The translations under genes and the position numbers were made by a program. Below are positions 1 through 7,574 of a DNA stretch of 64,000 nucleotides, piece after piece. The stretch lies in assembly GCA_016706225.1 (NCBI GenBank), contig JADJKB010000003.1, positions 124,001 to 188,000 on the forward strand, written 5' to 3'. The stretch comes from Myxococcales bacterium. Lineage in GTDB: Bacteria > Myxococcota_A > Polyangia > Polyangiales > Polyangiaceae. The notes below the pieces were generated by a model, which was given only the letters and a program-made list of their open reading frames with translations, did no database searches and was not told the DNA's origin. Each line of letters starts with the position of its first letter. Positions within the stretch are counted from its first letter, which is position 1.

Positions 1-347
1 ATGCGGAGACGGGGCTGACCCGGTTTGGTGCGAGGGATTACGACCCGACGGTGGGGAGGTGGACGAGCAAGGATCCGATCGGGTTCGCGGGAGGCAGTGC
101 AAACCACTATGAGTACAGTCGCTCGGATCCCGTTAACGCGGCGGATGCTACAGGGCGCTCTGCATGCGATCTCTGCCACGATGTCGTTAACCTGACCTGC
201 GAGCAAACTTGCGCGGCGTGGGCTCCAGAGTGCTACTTCTTCAAGTCCTGCGGGCGTTACTACAAGTGCCTAGCGGCGTGCCACAAGCAGCTTGACCCCA
301 CATGCGACTCGTTCTGCACTAACTCAACTTTCTGCGGACAGCCATGA
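1..347 (+). CDS. RHS repeat-associated core, C-terminal end with an 11-cysteine tip (5' end outside window)
   Basis: The frame is open from base 3. It reads the end of the RHS core (TGLTRFGARDYDP, then GRWTSKDPIGF), followed by a tip that is not RHS-like. RHS/YD-repeat proteins form a shell that encloses a variable C-terminal domain, often a toxin; that role is family knowledge. The tip (about 165-335) has 11 Cys spaced C-x2-C-x7-C-x3-C-x6-C-x5-C-x5-C-x3-C-x7-C-x3-C-x5-C. The same spacing recurs in the RHS end at 4578-5816. The stop overlaps the next start (ATGA, 344-347), so translational coupling is likely. I do not recognise the tip as a known toxin fold; it could equally be a structural disulfide-rich domain. 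Confidence 0.85.
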   Translation, partial: AETGLTRFGARDYDPTVGRWTSKDPIGFAGGSANHYEYSRSDPVNAADATGRSACDLCHDVVNLTCEQTCAAWAPECYFFKSCGRYYKCLAACHKQLDPTCDSFCTNSTFCGQP

Positions 348-904
348 ACGAGCTGGAGTCCGCTCTGCTCGGGCCCGCGATTGCGGTACAGCTTTGCGTT
401 TGGGTGTGTGCGTGTGGTTGCATGGCCGCGACAGTCCTGGCACCATACGGCGTCAGCCGCTTTCGCGCGCGGTGGGTGGGGTCGGCTCTAGTCGCGCTTG
501 CAGCAACCTGGGTTGGCGTGGCAACCGCTGTGTTATGGCGGGTTCCAGTACTCCTTGCCACGGCGACCGTGCTCCCGCTGGCGACCGGCAGCGCAGGGTT
601 CCTAGCGGCGTGGATTGGCTGGTGGGTGGGAAGGTCGGCAGGGATCCTCGGCGGAACTCGTGCATGGTCCCTCTGCGTCGTGGCTACCGTCGTCAGCGCG
701 ACGGCTGCGGTGGCTGCTCTCGTCTGGCCACCCCTTGCCCTGGTCGTGGCCCCTGCCTTTTCGGTTCCGCTCGGGGTCGCCTTGCTCTTCTCCCGCCAGC
801 TCGGTCGCATGGGTCGAGCGGCGGCGTCCTGCTCTCTAGCCGTATTCTGGATTTCGTTCTGGCCGACAACGAATTCTGTGACATGTCAGCAGCGGCCTGA
901 CTGA
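344..904 (+). CDS. Multi-pass inner-membrane protein paired with the RHS tip (possible immunity/partner protein)
   Basis: This 186-aa, very hydrophobic protein has about five predicted membrane segments and few charged residues. Its ATG overlaps the RHS stop by 4 bp. It shares a local motif with the 5819-6463 protein, which follows the second RHS tip: ALVWPPLALVVAP here and ATVWPPSLLIVAL there, each at the start of a hydrophobic stretch. The position directly after a polymorphic RHS tip is where cognate immunity genes usually lie, so an immunity or partner role is an inference from context only. I recognise no named family. An accessory membrane protein unrelated to toxicity is possible. Confidence 0.7.
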   Translation: MNELESALLGPAIAVQLCVWVCACGCMAATVLAPYGVSRFRARWVGSALVALAATWVGVATAVLWRVPVLLATATVLPLATGSAGFLAAWIGWWVGRSAGILGGTRAWSLCVVATVVSATAAVAALVWPPLALVVAPAFSVPLGVALLFSRQLGRMGRAAASCSLAVFWISFWPTTNSVTCQQRPD

Positions 905-1010
905 GCACCAATCCCACCGAGATCACCGGGACCCGGGTCCGGCGACGTCGGTGGCGTGATGGGTGCCAGGAATTGGCTCGGGCTCGGGGTGGGACGCGAC
1001 GCTGGTCGGC

Positions 1011-1430
1011 ATGGGCCGAGAAGCGAAACGGTGCACGGAGTGTCGCAGGTGGTTCCAGCCAGCGGCTTCGGCGAAGCTGGGGCAGCGAGTCTGCAGCAAG
1101 GCGTGCCGCGCTTCTCGGCGTCGCAAGCTCGCTCGACGCCGCCGACACAAGGCTCCGCTGCTGCATCGGGTCGATGCGCGATTGCGCCAGCAGGAGCGCC
1201 GCCAGCGGCTGCGCGAGCGGGGTTGTCACGCGCCACCCTCGCGGCGGAAGTCCCTGGAATTGCAGCTCGAATTGCGCGCTTTCGTGGACGGCGCTTTGGA
1301 GCTGTCACGCGCCACCCTCGAGCGAGGATTGCCCAGGATTTTGGCTCGATCAGCTGCCTCTTCGTGGACAGAAACCGGACCGCCGGGGGCAGTGTCACGC
1401 GCCACCTCGCGCCATAACCGCCGGAGATGA
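1011..1430 (+). CDS. Small basic Cys-motif protein at the IS21 left end (hypothetical)
   Basis: The 139-aa frame starts at ATG 1011. Its N-terminal part has a zinc-ribbon-like pair of motifs, RCTECRRWF and RVCSKACRASRRRK, followed by a very Arg-rich stretch. The C-terminal half runs through the IS21 left-end repeats, so that the 12-mer TGTCACGCGCCA is read as CHAPP, LSRATL and VSRATS. Either a real IS-associated passenger protein has grown over the transposase-binding sites, or only the Cys-rich N-terminus is meaningful. No function is assigned. Homologues beside other IS21 elements would settle whether it travels with the element. Confidence 0.45.
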   Translation: MGREAKRCTECRRWFQPAASAKLGQRVCSKACRASRRRKLARRRRHKAPLLHRVDARLRQQERRQRLRERGCHAPPSRRKSLELQLELRAFVDGALELSRATLERGLPRILARSAASSWTETGPPGAVSRATSRHNRRR

Positions 1431-1472
1431 TGCGGATTATCCGGGTTTTCGTGGACGGGATGTCACGCGCCA
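1224..1472 (+). repeat. Four left-end repeats of the IS21 element
   Basis: TGTCACGCGCCA occurs at 1224, 1303, 1393 and 1461 in the same orientation. TTCGTGGAC lies shortly before the last three copies (1281, 1361, 1448). IS21 elements carry multiple transposase-binding repeats at their ends, and this array upstream of istA fits that. The uneven spacing (79, 90, 68 bp) argues against a CRISPR. Confidence 0.7.
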
Positions 1473-1511
1473 GGCTCGTCACGGACGACCGGCGCAACGT
1501 GCAATCGGCCC

Positions 1512-1799
1512 ATGAGATCCACCCTCCACCCCGAGACACTGGCGCAAGCGCCCGAGCTCGCGACGCTGAAGTCGCTCGAAGTGCTCTTGCTCATCACGAC
1601 GCGCGCACTCGTCGCGGCGCATCCGACTCTGATCGACGACGCCTCCGCGCCCTGGCGTCGCGCTCCGCGCTCGGTTCGCAAGGCGCGCAATCTCGTGAGG
1701 CGGATCGCCCCGCTTCGCCGTGCGCTCGAGAGCTACCGCACGGCGGTGCTCGACGCGCTCGCTCCCGCTGACATCGACGACAGCGACATCCCGTTCTGA
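1512..1799 (+). CDS. Small hypothetical protein upstream of istA, likely IS21 passenger
   Basis: This 95-aa protein begins MRSTLHPETL and ends DIDDSDIPF. It is predicted mostly helical with many Ala, Leu and Arg residues. Its stop overlaps the istA start (TGATG at 1797-1801), so the two are probably co-translated. I think such a small ORF recurs ahead of istA in some deltaproteobacterial IS21 elements, but I cannot verify this here. No catalytic motif is visible and no function is proposed. It lies inside the element between the end repeats and istA, which supports it being part of the transposon rather than of the host. Confidence 0.6.
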   Translation: MRSTLHPETLAQAPELATLKSLEVLLLITTRALVAAHPTLIDDASAPWRRAPRSVRKARNLVRRIAPLRRALESYRTAVLDALAPADIDDSDIPF

Positions 1800-3300
1800 T
1801 GGCCATCGACGCTGACGCTGTGCGGGCAGAGGTCATGCGCCTTCACTACTTGGAGCGGCTGAGCATCCGGGCGATCGCGCGCCGGCTGGGGCTCGCCAGG
1901 CGCACAGTGCGGCGCCACCTGGGCAAGTTGCCCCCGCGTGAAACATCCAATCCGGCGCCGCGACCCTCGCTGCTCGATCCGTTCGCTCGGAAGATCGAGT
2001 CGATGATCGAAGGCTCGCCGGAGCTTCGTGCGCCGCAGATCCTCGAGCGGCTTCGTCCACTGGGCTACACCGGCGGGCTCAGCATCTTGCGCAGCCGCGT
2101 GAGAGCGCTGCGGCCAACGACACCGCGAGATGCATTTCTCACGCTGGACTTTGCGCCGGGTGAGGCCATGCAGGTCGACTGGGCAGACTTCGCTTCGCGA
2201 TCCCGGGCGTGCCTCGGCGCGTCAGCGCCTTCGTGGCAGTGCTCTGCTACTCGCGGCGCTTGTACCTGGAATTCGTGCTCAGCCAGCAGATGGGCTCTTT
2301 CCTCCGCTGCATGGACCGCGCGCTGGAATTCTTCCAGGGCGCCACCACCGTCGACATCTTCGACAACATGAAGACGGTGGTGCTGGAGCACCCGCGCTCG
2401 GGCCCGACTCGCTTCAACCCCCACATGCTCTCCTACGCCGTCGCACGCGGCGGTTTTGCCGTCGTCGCCTGCTCGCCGGGGCACGCTGCGGCCAAGGGCC
2501 GAGTCGAGCGCCCGATCCACTTCGTCCGAGATCGCTTCTGGACGGGACGACGCTTCTCGAGCTTGCTCGACCTCAATGCCCAGGGGAGCGCGTGGCGCGA
2601 CGACTTCTGCAATCTCCGAGAGCACGCCGAAACCGGCAAGGTGCCCGAGCTCGTCTTCGAGCACGAGGAGCGCGCGCGGCTCAGACCGCTGCCTGCGACG
2701 CCCTTCGATACCGACGATGTCGAGTCGGCAACGGTAACCAAGACGTTTCGAGTCCCCTGCGACCGCAACAGGTACTCGGTCCCGTGGCGTCTGGTCAGCC
2801 AGAGCGTCCTGGTCCGTGCCAACGACGAGACCGTACGGGTGATGCTGGGCACCAAGTGCGTCGCGGAGCACGCTCGCTGCTGGAGCATCAATCAGGACGT
2901 CCGCCAGGAGTCCCACTCCCGCGGTCTGCGCGAAGCGAAGAATCCCGCTGACCCTGCCGCGTCGACTCGTGATCGCTTCGGTGACACAGGCGAGCAGTAT
3001 TTCAAGTTGCTCGCCGCCGGCTCTCGCTCGATGCGTCGGGAAGCGCTGCGCCTGACCTACCTCGCGGAGCTCTTCGGTCCCGCCGAGACGCGCTCCGCCA
3101 TGGTCGAGGTCATGCGCTCCGGCCACGTCGGCGTCGACTTCGTCGAGTACGTGCTGCGACACAAGCGCAAGCTCACTCCCGCTGTGACTCCGCTTCGGCT
3201 CGGCAACCCGGCGCTCGACTCCATCACGCTGCGCGAGCCCGATCTCAGCATCTACGACCAGCCCGTCTCCACTCGTGACCCCGACGAAGGCGCAGCATGA
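1799..3300 (+). pseudogene. istA: IS21 transposase IstA, interrupted by a single-base frameshift
   Basis: The first frame (1799 to about 2192) encodes an N-terminal helix-turn-helix (LSIRAIARRLGLARRTVRRH) and the first catalytic Asp in QVDWADF. The frame then breaks. Protein continuity resumes in the next frame as FAIPGVPRRVSAFVAVLCYS, through the second Asp (VDIFDNMKTVV) and the Glu (KGRVERPIHFVRDRF), to 3300. One G is missing near 2192: the expected GACTTCGGCTTC reads GACTTCGCTTC. All three DDE residues survive on the two fragments. The usual product is about 500 aa in one frame. A real mutation is most likely; a sequencing error or programmed shift cannot be excluded. The 3' end overlaps istB by 4 bp. 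Confidence 0.88.
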
Positions 3301-4043
3301 AAGACGAAGACTTGCTCCAGCTCGTCAGCGGAAAGCTCCGCTGGCTCAAGCTCCCGGGAATGACGCGCGCGCTCACCGATATCGTCGACCGTGCCCGTCA
3401 GGACAACCTGTCCGCGCTCGAGATCGTCGATCGCCTCGCCGACGAGGAGCGTGCCAGCCGCGTCAGCAGCGCCGTCAAGCGCCGCATTCACGACGCAAGG
3501 TTTCCCGAGGTCAACACGATCGACGGCTTCGACTTCGATTTCGACGCCGATCGGAAGAAGATCCGCAGTCGCTACCTCGCGCTGCACGACCTGGCCTTCA
3601 TCCAGCAGGGGATCAACCCGCTCTTCATCGGCATCCCCGGCACCGGGAAGACCTTCTTGTCACGCGCGTTGGCCTACAAGGCGTGCCAAGCCACGCGCCG
3701 CGTCGTCTTCGTCTCCGCGCCCAGGATGCTCAACGAGCTGCACGCGGCCGAGCTCCACGGCAAGCTCGAGCGCGTCATGCGCAAGTACGCACGCGCCGAC
3801 CTGCTGGTGATCGACGACTTCGCCTGCCTCGAGATGGACCCGGCGCAGGCCAAGCTCGCCTTCCAGGTCATCAGCGAGCGCTACGACTACCGCCGCTCGA
3901 CCTGCATCACGACCAATCGCCCCTTCAAAGAGTGGCCAAAGGTCTTCCCGGACGCCCTCAACGCCCAGGTCATCGCCGAGCGCCTCACCGAGCGCGCCGA
4001 GCACTTCGTCCTCAACGGAAAGGGCTACCGCACGAAGCGCTGA
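3297..4043 (+). CDS. istB: IS21 helper ATPase IstB
   Basis: This 248-aa AAA+ ATPase is full length for IstB. IstB proteins assemble on DNA and direct the IstA transposase to its target. Walker A is GIPGTGKT (residues 112-119), Walker B is LLVIDDF (about 169-175), and a sensor-like TCITTNRP follows at 202-209. The start overlaps the istA stop by ATGA, the coupling typical of the family. The gene appears intact although its partner istA is frameshifted, so it could still act with a related IstA supplied in trans. Confidence 0.95.
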   Translation: MKDEDLLQLVSGKLRWLKLPGMTRALTDIVDRARQDNLSALEIVDRLADEERASRVSSAVKRRIHDARFPEVNTIDGFDFDFDADRKKIRSRYLALHDLAFIQQGINPLFIGIPGTGKTFLSRALAYKACQATRRVVFVSAPRMLNELHAAELHGKLERVMRKYARADLLVIDDFACLEMDPAQAKLAFQVISERYDYRRSTCITTNRPFKEWPKVFPDALNAQVIAERLTERAEHFVLNGKGYRTKR

Positions 4044-4177
4044 CCCTCGCGCCCAACCCCGACCGAGAGGGGACGACAGCTCGGTCAGCGAAGAGCTCGG
4101 GCGACGATCACCCGCGTCAGCCCAAGCCCGCAGGCCGAGGTCCGCCCTCACGCCAAAAGGTGGTGCCCTGGGCACCG

Positions 4178-4228
4178 GTGACATCGGTGGAAGTGGGCCC
4201 CGGTCTCGTCGCTGGTGACACTGTGACA
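4178..4228 (+). repeat. Right-end repeats of the IS21 element
   Basis: GTGACA, the inverse of the left-end TGTCAC core, occurs at 4178, 4215 and 4223 within 51 bp, downstream of istB. The position and orientation match transposase-binding sites at the right terminus. Only the 6-bp core matches the left repeats; the longer TGTCACGCGCCA is not conserved here. Confidence 0.5.
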
Positions 4229-4577
4229 CTTGCCATTGTTGGTCGTCTTGCGAGCGGCGCTACGCTGTTGGCCTGTGCGAGTGCGGCTGCAGCGCGTGGC
4301 GCGCGACGCGCGCGCAAGCCGGTTGGAGCAGAGCCGGACGATCGCGGCATTCAAACATCATGACGCCGTTGCGCGAACCCCAGCGATCGCGTCTGGGTGC
4401 GTGGCGTGCAAGCTCGCGAACGCATCGGGAAAAATCGCTGAGCGGTACGACGCTCGCGTCCACCGCGGTCGTGACGAGCATTCGCTGGCAATCTTTGCAG
4501 CTACTGTTCGTCCACTTGGGCGCCCTTGGCTCGGTCGCGCGCCCGTGCTCCGCGAGAAGTCGTTCGAGGGACCTCCG
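4229..4577. other. Intergenic stretch between the IS21 right end and the orphan RHS end
   Basis: No convincing gene is visible in these roughly 350 bases. Open frames cross the region on both strands, as expected at this GC content, but none shows recognisable protein features. It may be remnant sequence from the rearrangement that separated the second RHS end from its N-terminal part. Confidence 0.4.
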
Positions 4578-5816
4578 ATGACCGATGATCGTGAGCGCTC
4601 GAGCAGCCTGCAGTACGCGCCGCCTCGCGCAGCGACGCCGCTGGCGATCTTGCCCGGCCTCGGCACGCGCGAGCACTCGGTTCTTGAAGGACGCGCCCCC
4701 TCCGTTCGCGCGCAGCGCCGGCCGTGGAGCTTCCGACGTCACCGGTCCTGCATCAACGCTCGCCGCTGCTGCCGTACCACGATACCGGCGCGAGCACGAA
4801 CAAGGAGGGGGCAGGCGGCGCGCAGCCGCGCGCAGCGCGGCGAGCAACGACCGGGGGAGGCAGGAAGAGAGCACTACGACTACGATCCGAACGGGAATCG
4901 GACGCTGCTGACGACGCCGACCGGAACGACCGCCGGCGTGTACGACGCACAGGATCGGCTGCTGAGCTACGGCGGCACGAGCTACACGTACACCGCCAAC
5001 GGCGAGCGGCGCACGAAGACCGACTCATCCGGCACGACGACGTACACCTTCGACGTGCGCGGGAACTTGGTGCAGGTCGACCTGCCGAGCAGCGATGTGA
5101 TCCAGTACCTCGTCGACGGCCAGGATCGACGCGTCGGCAAGAAGAAGAACGGCGTGCTCGAGAGGGCGTGGCTTTACCGGAACCAGCTCAACCCGGTGGC
5201 GGAGCTCGACGGGAGCGGGGCGCTGGTGTCGAGGTTTGTCTACGGCTCGAAGAGCAACGTGCCGGAGTACATGGTGCGCGGCGGCATCACGTACCGGGTT
5301 CTGTCGGACCACCTCGGCTCGCCGCGCGCGCTCGTGAACGTCGCGAATGGCGCAGTGGCCTGGCGCGCGGACTTCGATGCGTGGGGCAATCGCACCGTGC
5401 AGTCGGGAACGGCTGATTTCCTGCCGTTTGGCTTCGCGGGAGGCATGCTCGATGCGGAGACCGGGCTGACCCGGTTTGGTGCGAGGGATTACGACCCGGC
5501 GGTGGGGAGGTGGGTGAGTAAGGATCCGATCAGGTTCCGAAGCAACGAATTCTCTCTCTACGCATACGCGATGAACGACCCGGTGAACCACACAGATCGA
5601 ACTGGACTTGCTGCGAACTGTGACGATTGCCGCAAGGTAACGCGCACCATATGCGAGCAAGGCTGTATCTCCGTTAATCCTGCGTGTTACCTCTTTGGCT
5701 CGTGTTACCTCTACTGGAAGTGCTTCGCGGCTTGCATGAAGGCGCAGAAGCCCATCTGCTCGGACGTTTGCGATTCCGATAGTGCATCCAACGCCTGCGG
5801 GGGCGAGGACGGCTAG
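4578..5816 (+). CDS. Truncated (orphan) RHS protein end with an 11-cysteine tip
   Basis: ATG 4578 has a GAGGGA about 6 bp upstream, but the first 97 codons are not RHS-like and include one copy of the 195-bp direct repeat. From about 4869 the frame reads YD repeats (YDYDPNGNRTLL, YTYTANGERRTK), the core (DHLGSPRALVN, GLTRFGARDYDP) and a Cys-rich tip at about 5619-5798. Only about 240 residues of core remain, whereas complete RHS proteins exceed 1000. The tip matches the first one cysteine for cysteine up to the tenth. Bases 5454-5539 are nearly identical to bases 1-86. This is probably a displaced tip cassette; expression as drawn is uncertain. Confidence 0.7.
   Translation: MTDDRERSSSLQYAPPRAATPLAILPGLGTREHSVLEGRAPSVRAQRRPWSFRRHRSCINARRCCRTTIPARARTRRGQAARSRAQRGEQRPGEAGREHYDYDPNGNRTLLTTPTGTTAGVYDAQDRLLSYGGTSYTYTANGERRTKTDSSGTTTYTFDVRGNLVQVDLPSSDVIQYLVDGQDRRVGKKKNGVLERAWLYRNQLNPVAELDGSGALVSRFVYGSKSNVPEYMVRGGITYRVLSDHLGSPRALVNVANGAVAWRADFDAWGNRTVQSGTADFLPFGFAGGMLDAETGLTRFGARDYDPAVGRWVSKDPIRFRSNEFSLYAYAMNDPVNHTDRTGLAANCDDCRKVTRTICEQGCISVNPACYLFGSCYLYWKCFAACMKAQKPICSDVCDSDSASNACGGEDG
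4668..4862 (+). repeat. 195-bp direct repeat, copy 1
   Basis: This stretch recurs at 6562-6756 in the same orientation without gaps and with about four mismatches. It ends a few bases before the RHS sequence begins. Both copies contain the purine-rich block AACAAGGAGGGGGCAGGCGG. It marks the left border of the second RHS tip module. Confidence 0.92.
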
Positions 5817-5818
5817 CC

Positions 5819-6463
5819 GTGGGATACTTCGTGCTAGCCGCGGCAATTGGAGTCGAGCAGCTCTGGTTGGTGCTTGCTACGATTGCCGCCATTGTGGGCA
5901 CACTGGTCGGGCCTCGGTCTTTTGATCTGCAGGTCAAGCGAGGGCTGGACGTTGTTGTCTTGGTCGCGACCACGTTCGCACTTTTCGCGGTGGCGATTCG
6001 CTTCTGGCACACCCCAAGGCTTGCGGTCACCATTGCAGTGAGCGTTGGCGCGATCGCCCTGTGTGGCCTGACCGCAGGACGTGTCGGTTGGAACCTGGCC
6101 TTCCAGCCAAGCGGATCACCGCGTGCGCAGAGAATCGCGCTGGGAGGGTTGACGGCAGTGCTTGCGGCGGCCGGACTGGCCACTGTGTGGCCGCCGTCGT
6201 TGTTGATTGTGGCATTGATCTTGGGCGGTGCGCTTGCCGCGTTCCTGCTTCGAGATTCAGGGGCAACGCGCGTGACTGTGCCCGCAACGATCGCTCTCGT
6301 GGTGGCTGTCGTGCTCCAGAGCACGGTACTGCAACCCGCGGAGGTGGGGTGGCTGCTGGTGCGATTCACAACCAACGCGATCCTGGTGGCAATCGTCGCG
6401 TGCACAGGCCGGCGATTCGCGCTCCAACCGCGGACACGGAGCGCAGACGTGGTCCCAGGATGA
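5819..6463 (+). CDS. Multi-pass inner-membrane protein paired with the second RHS tip
   Basis: This 214-aa protein starts at GTG 5819, 2 bp after the RHS stop. It has about six hydrophobic segments and a short basic C-terminus (GRRFALQPRTR). The segment ATVWPPSLLIVAL matches the corresponding part of the 344-904 protein, so the two membrane proteins are probably distant homologues, although the rest has diverged. Both follow an 11-Cys RHS tip immediately. An immunity role is inferred from gene order only. Alternatives are a membrane receptor or an export partner for the tip. Confidence 0.7.
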   Translation: MGYFVLAAAIGVEQLWLVLATIAAIVGTLVGPRSFDLQVKRGLDVVVLVATTFALFAVAIRFWHTPRLAVTIAVSVGAIALCGLTAGRVGWNLAFQPSGSPRAQRIALGGLTAVLAAAGLATVWPPSLLIVALILGGALAAFLLRDSGATRVTVPATIALVVAVVLQSTVLQPAEVGWLLVRFTTNAILVAIVACTGRRFALQPRTRSADVVPG

Positions 6464-6561
6464 GAGCCATGAACAAGATGCTCCTGAGCCGTTGCTCATC
6501 TGCCAGCGCAACGTTTTCGCGGGGAACTGCGGGCGCATTTTTCCGTCCCGCAGCGACCACA

Positions 6562-6756
6562 CGCGAGCACTCGGTTCTTGAAGGACGCGCCCCCTCCGTT
6601 CGCGCGCAGCGCCGGCCGTGGAGCTTCCGACGTCACCGGTCCTGCATCAACGCTTGCCGCTGCTGCCGTTCCACGACACCGGCGCGAGCACGAACAAGGA
6701 GGGGGCAGGCGGCGCGGAGCCGCGCGCAGCGCGGCGAGCAACGACCGGGGGAGGCA
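6562..6756 (+). repeat. 195-bp direct repeat, copy 2
   Basis: This is the partner of 4668-4862, with the same length, the same orientation and about 98% identity by eye. It lies about 100 bp after the membrane-protein gene and just before the TetR remnant. The two copies bracket the orphan RHS end and its membrane partner and could recombine to delete or duplicate that module. Confidence 0.92.
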
Positions 6757-6778
6757 TCAAAGCGGCAACACCACCACG

Positions 6779-6994
6779 ATGGGCTACGCCCACGCCGGCT
6801 GCGCCTACGGCGACCGCGTCCGGGGGCAGGTGGTCCGCCGCGTGCTCCATGCCGCAGTAGTCGAGCTCGCGCGCTCGGGCTACACCGGCTTTCGGATGGA
6901 CGAGGTCGCGTCCCAGGCATCGGTGATGCGGACCGCGCTGGCGCAGCGACCATGTCTCCGCCACGCCGCGCTCACCTCGTGGTTTGTGGCGTGA
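6779..6994 (+). pseudogene. TetR-type regulator, N-terminal remnant
   Basis: The frame encodes LHAAVVELARSGYTGFRMDE followed by VASQASV. This resembles the TetR DNA-binding helix-turn-helix (helix 1 with ELARxG, then MxxVAxxAxV). The recognition-helix part that should follow is degraded (MRTALAQRPC), and the frame stops after 71 codons, against about 190-200 aa in the family. No ligand-binding domain is present. It is probably a decayed fragment left at the edge of the 195-bp repeat. Similarity is by eye and moderate. Confidence 0.45.
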
Positions 6995-7019
6995 TGCTCA
7001 GCGTGCGTCATGCTGCGCC

Positions 7020-7235
7020 ATGACCTTGGAGCTCCAAACGGTCGTCGATGCCAGCCTTCGCCGAGAGCTCGAGACGCTCGTGGCGGGACACCGCACCCTC
7101 GACGAAGTCGTGCGCTCAGGGCTGGCTCGGGAGCCTGCGCTCTTGGTTGAAAACGTCGTAGTTCAGGATGAGTACACCCATGACGTCGTGATGCCTCATC
7201 CGTCGGGTTTGTTCCTTGTCTACGACACGACCTGA
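7020..7235 (+). CDS. Small hypothetical protein, apparently cut short by an in-frame TGA
   Basis: ATG 7020 begins MTLELQTVVDASLRRELETL and the frame ends ...LFLVYDTT at TGA 7233-7235. The same frame stays open for another 56 codons after this stop, with strong GC3 bias. The natural protein is therefore probably about 127 aa and the TGA a nonsense change (or a recoded codon). It resembles small proteins of unknown function that I associate with Polyangiaceae (DEYTHDVV region), but I cannot confirm the family. No function is proposed. Confidence 0.5.
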   Translation: MTLELQTVVDASLRRELETLVAGHRTLDEVVRSGLAREPALLVENVVVQDEYTHDVVMPHPSGLFLVYDTT

Positions 7236-7406
7236 CTCGGCGGCATCACGGCGGTCGCCGTGTGGGACCACGCTCCGGACGCGGACGAGCTGCTCGCGGC
7301 GCGACTTGCGCGGGGTTGGGAACCGACACCGACCACCCTCCGGGACGGCAAGCGCGTGCTCGGGCACGCGGCGTGTCTCGTTGACCGCGTGAGCCCTGCC
7401 AGCTGA
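7236..7406 (+). other. In-frame continuation downstream of the TGA at 7233
   Basis: In the frame of the upstream ORF, these bases read LGGITAVAVWDHAPDADELL and end ...ACLVDRVSPAS at TGA 7404-7406. Third-position GC is very high, as in the coding genes around it. This supports one original gene at 7020-7406 with an internal stop. There is no start codon with a ribosome-binding site that would make this part a separate gene. Confidence 0.45.
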
Positions 7407-7574
7407 CCTCGATCTCCGCTAGATGCCCCGAGGGTACTGCCCGGGAGTAGGTCATGAACGAGCAGGCGCTGTGCCGTGTCTCCGTAACGCAGCTATGCTC
7501 GAATGCGCGCGGCACCCTCGCCCTCGCGCTCGCGAAGTGGCCGTCGGGCGCCGGCTTCCCCCCGCCGCCACCCC

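Larger units (their letters stand above)
1224..4228 (+). mobile_element. IS21-family insertion sequence (istA frameshifted, istB intact)
   Basis: The gene order istA-istB with an ATGA overlap is diagnostic of IS21. The left side carries four TGTCACGCGCCA repeats (from 1224), and the right side carries three inverted GTGACA motifs, the last ending at 4228. The outer limits are my estimate: the termini are taken as the outermost TGTCAC / GTGACA, and I could not identify a target-site duplication. If the Cys-motif ORF at 1011 is a passenger, the true left end lies further upstream. The element sits between two RHS tip modules. Because istA is broken, autonomous movement is doubtful. Confidence 0.75.

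Noticed and set aside
1224..1472. Regular repeats that might be a CRISPR array
   Set aside because: The repeats are only 12 bp, spacing is uneven (68-90 bp), and they sit at an IS21 end.
2065..3162. A 365-aa minus-strand frame across istA
   Set aside because: It is antisense to the IstA catalytic domain and has no protein features of its own.
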